Below are positions 59,188-64,000 of a DNA stretch of 64,000 nt, in pieces (within the stretch, counting starts at the first letter, position 1; each line of letters opens with the position of its first letter). Where the stretch lies: the NCBI GenBank assembly GCA_025201705.1, contig MU616575.1, forward strand, positions 1-64,000, given 5' to 3'. Origin of the DNA: Dissophora ornata. Taxonomy: Eukaryota; Mortierellomycota; Mortierellomycetes; Mortierellales; Mortierellaceae. The notes beneath the pieces were generated by a model. The model worked only from the letters and a program-made list of their open reading frames with translations, was not told the origin of the DNA and searched no databases. The position numbers and the translations under genes are program-made.

Positions 59188-60582
59188 ATGTCTACTTTCT
59201 CAACAGCGGAGAGCAGTCCCTGGACCAGCCCAAAGGATCCCCATGCTCTTAAGCGTCGCCACACACGAGGGAACACCGCCCACTCGCACGCTACTCTACG
59301 TTCCGCGTCCTCGTCGCCGTCTCTGACTCTCATCACCTTTTCAGAAAACTCTTTTACTAACAAGAGCCATATGCGCCGCGAGGAGAGCCTCCACCCTATC
59401 GGCTCCTCTGCAGGCGCCACTCAACCACCCCGCATCACTGACAGCAGACGTTATGGCTATGCGGGAGACATTGACGACTTTGAAAAGTCGAACCAATCCA
59501 CAGGTGTTCCGAGTTGGTTTGGTTCTCTAAGGAGCTTTGTTATCTCGGTAAACTCCAGTTCAAGGGGTGCCTTTACACCTCTAGCACAGTCTCCTCCATC
59601 TAAACCCGCCCCCTCGATCCTGTCACCAAGCCGTGGCCGGTCATCCTCCATATATTACGCTGGGAGCCTAGATGATCATGACACTGAAGATGACTATGGC
59701 AGTGAGAACAACTATGACGAGCCCCTGACAAGCATGAATGGTCTAAAGGAGAACCGGGTGCGTGGTCCAAGAATGAACTGGGCTGCGCTCGACCCCTCCT
59801 TGGGCGGACTCTTTCCTGCATCCTACAAGGCGGTGCCTGGATCCGAACCAGAACTCTCTTCTCCCTCTTGCTCTTCCTCTGCTTCCTCGCTGCATTCGCC
59901 TACCCTGTCGAACATTGAGGACCTGGCCATTTCCGAGGAACCTTATCGTGACGACGACAGCGGAGACGATGGTGATGATGGCGGAGAGGAATCGCTGTCA
60001 ACTAGTCCGAGGTTCATTGGCGACGATTTGTCGATGGATGAGAACAGTTACATGAGCGCATATCCTACCCCATCCTCGTCGTCTTTTTCAGCACCGACCT
60101 CGGCTCTTTCCTTTATCAGATCGTATGTTCCATCACTTTCCAACTTTCATGATATAAATTCAGGATCTACTGGAACTCGAGGATCTGGGGCCAAGTCCGA
60201 TGTATCGACAGGGACAGGATTCTGGTCGATCAGGAAACTTTCGATGAATTTATTGAGCAACAACCAATACGCTCCAGTCGACACGTCCGAGGAAGCGATC
60301 CAAGGGCGACCAGAGACTCCTGGCGACGGCCAGGTGCAGGATTGGCGGCATTGGGAGGATGACGAGAGTGGCGAGAGTTGCAAGAGCGACTCTGATAGCA
60401 GAGGTAGAGGAAACAATGATGCAGGATCACCCCCGGTTTCGTACTTGAGCTCGATCCTAACGACGGCTTCGGGGGTTGTTGCAGCCAAGAGCTCGCAGTA
60501 CATCTCGGCTCATGTGAGGGACAACCTAGAGCAGCTTCCAATAGGCAGCAGAGGGTTGAAGAAGATTGGCCGAACGGACTGA
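59188..60582 (+). CDS. Intronless Ser-rich protein of 464 residues, unrecognised
   Basis: Single exon with good ATG context (AAAATGTC). I do not recognise a family. Composition is Ser 20 percent or more, with Pro, Asp and Gly; most of it is probably disordered. It has an acidic stretch (DDDSGDDGDDGGEE) near residue 255. Short hydrophobic or amphipathic islands are VPSWFGSLRSFVISV near 109, MNWAALDPSLGGLFPASYK near 198, ALSFIRSYVPSLSNF near 303, TGFWSIRKLSMNLL near 344 and YLSSILTTASGVVAAKSSQY near 420. These spaced islands look like peptide-binding or membrane-touching segments. Being intronless is unusual beside multi-exon neighbours. Function is unknown. Confidence 0.78.
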   Translation: MSTFSTAESSPWTSPKDPHALKRRHTRGNTAHSHATLRSASSSPSLTLITFSENSFTNKSHMRREESLHPIGSSAGATQPPRITDSRRYGYAGDIDDFEKSNQSTGVPSWFGSLRSFVISVNSSSRGAFTPLAQSPPSKPAPSILSPSRGRSSSIYYAGSLDDHDTEDDYGSENNYDEPLTSMNGLKENRVRGPRMNWAALDPSLGGLFPASYKAVPGSEPELSSPSCSSSASSLHSPTLSNIEDLAISEEPYRDDDSGDDGDDGGEESLSTSPRFIGDDLSMDENSYMSAYPTPSSSSFSAPTSALSFIRSYVPSLSNFHDINSGSTGTRGSGAKSDVSTGTGFWSIRKLSMNLLSNNQYAPVDTSEEAIQGRPETPGDGQVQDWRHWEDDESGESCKSDSDSRGRGNNDAGSPPVSYLSSILTTASGVVAAKSSQYISAHVRDNLEQLPIGSRGLKKIGRTD

Positions 60583-61040
60583 GAGTGTAATAAAATAGTA
60601 ATGTAGCAGTTGTCGAATACACGCACTGAATGTTACGCAACAAGACGGTCGGTGCTATGCTACGCACGGAGCACATTCCTGGAGGGCTGTTGCTTTGTCA
60701 GTAGCGAAGGCGTCTTCTCGAGGCAGAGGATGATCCGATATGGTAGTCTAGGCGTCCACGGAGCGAGAGCAGTGGGGGTTGAACGTTATCCAACGCAAAC
60801 AAAGAGGGACAGGGGAAGGCGGGCAGTTGCCGTGGGCTCACTGCATGTCATTCCTGCGTGCTCGTGCCAGCCAGACGGAATGAATCCGTGTGTTCGCTCT
60901 CTTTGCTTTGTTGCTTTGCGGGTTACGTGAATATCCGTCCATCCGCCCATCCGTCCATCTGTCCATCTGTCCATCTGTCCATCTCTCCATCCATCATCCC
61001 CTCAGCCATACCAGTTGCATGACTCTTTTTCTTTGCATCC
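60583..61040. other. Intergenic region with octamer repeat upstream of the bZIP gene
   Basis: 458 bp. CCATCTGT/CCATCCGT octamer array at about 60934-60998 ends 43 bp before the ATG of the bZIP gene. No gene is visible. Confidence 0.6.
60934..60998 (+). repeat. Degenerate CCATCYGT octamer array
   Basis: About eight units of TCCATCTG/TCCATCCG with changes at a few positions, in the leader or core promoter of the bZIP gene. Confidence 0.85.
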
Positions 61041-63125
61041 ATGAACAATAGCAGCCAGTACCCTAGCCACGAGTACTCCTACTCGGACGACGACGGCGAC
61101 CTGGTCTTCCAGGACCACGACGACGATGTCTACATGTCCTCCAGCAGCGTCAGCACTGCCGCCACCAACAGGAATCCCAACATCGGCCTGTCCAACAACA
61201 GTCCCGGTAGAGCCAACGCCAGCGGCGCCTTCCCCTCTCTCGCCAGCAACTACGTTGACCATGCTGGGCAAAGCAGCTTCCTCGCCAACAGCTACAACTA
61301 CAGCAACAACTACAGTAACAACTACAGCAACAACTACAGCAGCAACTACAGCAACAACAATGGCAACAGCAACAGCGTCATCATCAACAGCAGCACCAAT
61401 AATAACCATAATAATTATAATAATGTCAGCAGCAGCAACAACAACAACAACAACAACAACAACGACAATGGTAACAACAACAGCAGCAACCAGCCCACAG
61501 TAAAGATCCGCAAGAAGCCAGGCCGCAAGCCGGGCCTCATCTGCCCCGCGCTGCGTAAGGAGCAGAACAGAGCTGCCCAACGTGCTTTCCGGGATAGAAA
61601 AGAGCGACACCTGCACCAACTTGAGAACATGATCAAGGACCTGAAGAACCAGCACTTCCTTGCCACAGGTGCCTACCAGCGCGAGATTCGCCAACTCAAG
61701 ACCGTAGTCGAATCGCTTCAGAGCGAGAACTACTACCTCCGCGAGGTCGTCTTTGCGTTCGAGTCTGCATTGAGCAAAGGCAACCATGTCGATATCCTCA
61801 AGGAGGTCAAGCAGGAGCTGTTCCGCCGCCACCACGAAAGCCGGACTGCTCAGTCGGCTCGATCCTCTGCTACCAAACCCGCTAGTGATGCCCCAGTTAC
61901 ACCAGCCACCCCTGGCGCCTCGACCACCTCAGCAACATCTACGCCCGCCGCCACTCCAGCCATCCCAGGTACCCCAGGTACCCCAGCGACGGCAGTGACA
62001 AATGCAGCCCAGCCGATGGATTCAAAGACCTTGTCAGATAACTGGTCTGCAACTGGTCCGACTACCCCACGTTCGTCTGCGGGCTCCATGTCGCCAGCCG
62101 CGACATCAACACCAGTCATCGGTCCTCCCCAAGCAGCAACATTGCGTTCTACCCCAGTTGACATAGCTTCCTGGGGGTTTGTCGGCAGCACACAGCCTAT
62201 GGATATTGGTGAAGAGAAGCAGATGCAGAGCGCCTCTCTTGATCACTCCTCTGCCAATGATCTCTACTCTTTAGACGGCGACATTCTCTACAAAGCGCCG
62301 CCGCTCTTTATTCCCGAGATTTCGGACGATGGCAAGCTAGCTGCACCCACATACCGATTCGCTTCACTCTCAGTCCCTCGACCAGCATACCGTCCTCCAG
62401 GCACCAATTTGCCCAAGCACACAGACTATGCGAAACACCCAACGGTGTTTGACGAGCTTCAGTCGTCACTCTTTCCACCTGGAACACTAGAGTCGCTGCA
62501 CATAAACATGGCGACGCCGCAGGAGGTAATGAGTGACGATTCACTTTTTGCAGAGCCGATGCCAACAGAGGCTAGATATTCTACGACGCTCTCCAAGAGC
62601 GTTGACAGAGATGGTCAGTCTAGTGCCACAGAGCTGCAAATGGACAGCGAAGAAGAAGAAGAAGAAGAAGAAGAAGAAGAAGACGAAGAGGATGAAGAAG
62701 AGGACGAACAGGAAGAAGACGATAATGGCGTGAACAGAAAGTATAAGAGCAAGGTCGCTTCGCTACTTGGAATGAAAAAGGAGTCAGTTCTCAAGCACCG
62801 TTTGCACAAAGAGTTCCGAATCCTGGCTAAAATAACGCCCCGATGCGACCCCAACATTGACCCACACATCTATCAGTTGCCGCACGATCGTCGCCTCGAC
62901 TACATTCCCTGTGGCAAACTGCGTGCACAGATGATTGTGCACCAGCATCGGTATAATGCAGATGAGGTCTTTCAGCTGCTGATTGACGAGGCAATATGTC
63001 ATGGAACGCCTCTGAGGAGGGACAGCTGGCAGCTGCCTGACGCGTTTTTCGAACGTTTTGGCTTCCTGCTGGGCCTGGAACTAGAGCGTATTCGAAACAA
63101 GACTTGGCCGCCCAAGAACATGTAG
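61041..63125 (+). CDS. bZIP transcription factor with C-terminal DUF3425-like domain
   Basis: Intronless, 694 residues. The N-terminus is acidic, then Asn-rich with six YSNN units and a nine-Asn run (AAC/AAT repeats at 61298-61490). RKKPGRKPG at about residue 157 resembles the Hap4-type KPGRK box found in HapX/Pap1-like factors. The basic region RKEQNRAAQRAFRDRKERHL (about 173-192) carries the fungal NxxAQxxFR signature, followed by a leucine zipper-like helix to about 240. The middle is Ala/Thr/Pro-rich. A Glu-rich run (GAA repeat, 62649-62690) precedes a C-terminal domain with YIPCGKLRAQMIVHQHRY and WQLPDAFFERFGFLLGLELE, matching the DUF3425 pattern of fungal bZIP proteins. Stress or iron regulation is possible but unproven. 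Confidence 0.88.
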   Translation: MNNSSQYPSHEYSYSDDDGDLVFQDHDDDVYMSSSSVSTAATNRNPNIGLSNNSPGRANASGAFPSLASNYVDHAGQSSFLANSYNYSNNYSNNYSNNYSSNYSNNNGNSNSVIINSSTNNNHNNYNNVSSSNNNNNNNNNDNGNNNSSNQPTVKIRKKPGRKPGLICPALRKEQNRAAQRAFRDRKERHLHQLENMIKDLKNQHFLATGAYQREIRQLKTVVESLQSENYYLREVVFAFESALSKGNHVDILKEVKQELFRRHHESRTAQSARSSATKPASDAPVTPATPGASTTSATSTPAATPAIPGTPGTPATAVTNAAQPMDSKTLSDNWSATGPTTPRSSAGSMSPAATSTPVIGPPQAATLRSTPVDIASWGFVGSTQPMDIGEEKQMQSASLDHSSANDLYSLDGDILYKAPPLFIPEISDDGKLAAPTYRFASLSVPRPAYRPPGTNLPKHTDYAKHPTVFDELQSSLFPPGTLESLHINMATPQEVMSDDSLFAEPMPTEARYSTTLSKSVDRDGQSSATELQMDSEEEEEEEEEEEDEEDEEEDEQEEDDNGVNRKYKSKVASLLGMKKESVLKHRLHKEFRILAKITPRCDPNIDPHIYQLPHDRRLDYIPCGKLRAQMIVHQHRYNADEVFQLLIDEAICHGTPLRRDSWQLPDAFFERFGFLLGLELERIRNKTWPPKNM

Positions 63126-63263
63126 CCTTCAGTTGTTCTTTTCCTTTTCCCTTGTACCTTTTCTTCTTTACCATATACACATATCAATTGTCCTGTTCCT
63201 CTGTATCATAATAACTACGCATTTTCTTTAATACAATTAGATAGACTACACGATAACTCTTTT

Positions 63264-64000
63264 TCAGATGCGGTTGTAGACTGTATACTCATATTTGAAT
63301 GATCCCTCTTCAATCAGACCCCCCTCGACAGGTTCCTGAAGATATTTTTCCAGAAGCGCATGCGATTCTTGGCTGGGTAACAGGGTGTAGTCCGACTCTT
63401 TGATTTCGGGGAAAAAGACGTCGCATTCAACGGTGCTGTGGATGCGGGTCATGAAAATGTGGGAACATTCTTTGGAACGGACGGCCTGCTCGTACAGTTG
63501 AGCGCCTCCGATCAAAAAGATTCGCTGGATCTCGATGTCAGGGGTGATTGGGGAAGCATCCGAGGAGAAGGATGGCGGTGCTGGCAAGATGGACGCCGCT
63601 GCCATGGCTGCAGCCTCGTATGCGTATTCAGAGGGAGGTGGGGCTTGGAGGGAACGGACGAGTTCGAGGGCAGCTTCAAAGGAGGTGGCCACTGCAACTA
63701 ACGGGTTGTTCTTTTCTGGCTTGCCACTGTTATCAAGAAGAGAGAACAAAGGGTTAGCGGGGCCGCGCTCTTTTTCCCCTCCTCCACACTCTGTGCGTGC
63801 ACGAGTCAGTTTTTTGTGCGTGGGAATATTGGTGATTGTGTGCGTGTCTGCATTCGGATTGGGACCCCCTGGGATCTTGCGCCACCAAATCGAAGGATAT
63901 ATTTTTCTAATTGCTGTTGATGTTGTTGTTGTTATTGTTTTAGCTTACTCGAGATAGTGCGGGTTCCGCGAGACGATGACATTGAAGCGGGAGGCAAGCG
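63264..64000 (-). CDS. Dihydrofolate reductase, partial (5' end beyond the window)
   Basis: Reduces dihydrofolate to tetrahydrofolate with NADPH. Two exons are visible: 63949 to the right edge (64000), and 63264-63726. The upstream piece gives ASRFNVIVSRNPHYL, the conserved strand that follows the NADPH-binding Arg/Ser region. The downstream exon has ATSFEAALELVRSL, IQRIFLIGGAQLYEQAV (the GG dinucleotide-binding turn), HIFMTRI and VECDVFFPEI, and ends YEYTVYNRI-stop. An insert of about 35 Ala/Pro/Ser-rich residues lies between the helix and the GGAQLY strand, longer than usual. The N-terminal catalytic part is outside the window. Confidence 0.93.

Noticed and set aside
61002..61835. 277-residue minus-strand ORF rich in Val and Ala.
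   Set aside because: Antisense shadow of the poly-Asn coding AAC repeats in the bZIP gene.

Overview
The window is nuclear DNA of a filamentous, early-diverging fungus. I infer Mortierella-type (Mucoromycota sensu lato) from gene content and architecture, without any database search. It is intron-rich, mostly with 50-130 nt GT-AG introns. Intergenic promoters are pyrimidine-rich. The genes are eukaryotic: Zn2Cys6, C2H2 and bZIP regulators, a Ufd4-type HECT ligase, and a 57-nt-repeat mucin-like membrane protein. Gemin6-like and CENP-L-like proteins, absent from most model yeasts, are also present. There is no bacterial, phage, plasmid, CRISPR, tRNA or rRNA signal. I built exon chains by hand from splice sites, phase continuity and family conservation; every chain called at 0.8 or above closes in frame.

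Layout. 0.1-10 kb: MMTAG2-like RS protein (-), eEF1B-alpha (+), Pam16 (-), Hsp60 (-), Rab6/Ypt6 (+), CENP-L-like protein (+). 10-20 kb: Mob4/phocein (-), Crz1-like C2H2 factor (+), 13-exon mitochondrial aspartyl-tRNA synthetase (+). 20-31 kb: divergent protein kinase (+), AMP deaminase (-), HD-domain 5'-deoxynucleotidase (+), Saf4/CCDC130 splicing factor (-), Gemin6-like protein (+). 31-47 kb: PNS1/CTL transporter (+), a 1366-residue Zn2Cys6 regulator (-), Ufd4/TRIP12 HECT E3 (-). 47-53 kb: a frame-broken Stn1-like locus (-), a 129-residue protein with three R-R-x-S sites (+), a WIPI3-type PROPPIN (+). 53-64 kb: mucin-like type I membrane protein with an assembly gap, PLP aminotransferase, Pol III subunit Rpc9/Rpc17, an intronless 464-residue orphan, bZIP-DUF3425 regulator (all +), and the C-terminal part of dihydrofolate reductase (-), which runs off the right edge.

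How genes relate. This is a eukaryotic gene series, not an operon, but several neighbours make functional sense. Pam16 and Hsp60 (mitochondrial import motor and matrix chaperonin) lie in tandem 200 bp apart. AMP deaminase and the HD nucleotidase are divergent across a 1.07 kb promoter carrying two TGACGT-core sites. Saf4 (spliceosome) and Gemin6 (snRNP assembly) share a 162-bp divergent promoter. Observations most worth checking are the Stn1-like locus with its frame break, the triple R-R-x-S protein, the Saf4/Gemin6 promoter pair, the gap whose N length contradicts both reading frame and repeat period, and the AUG-only first exon of Pam16.
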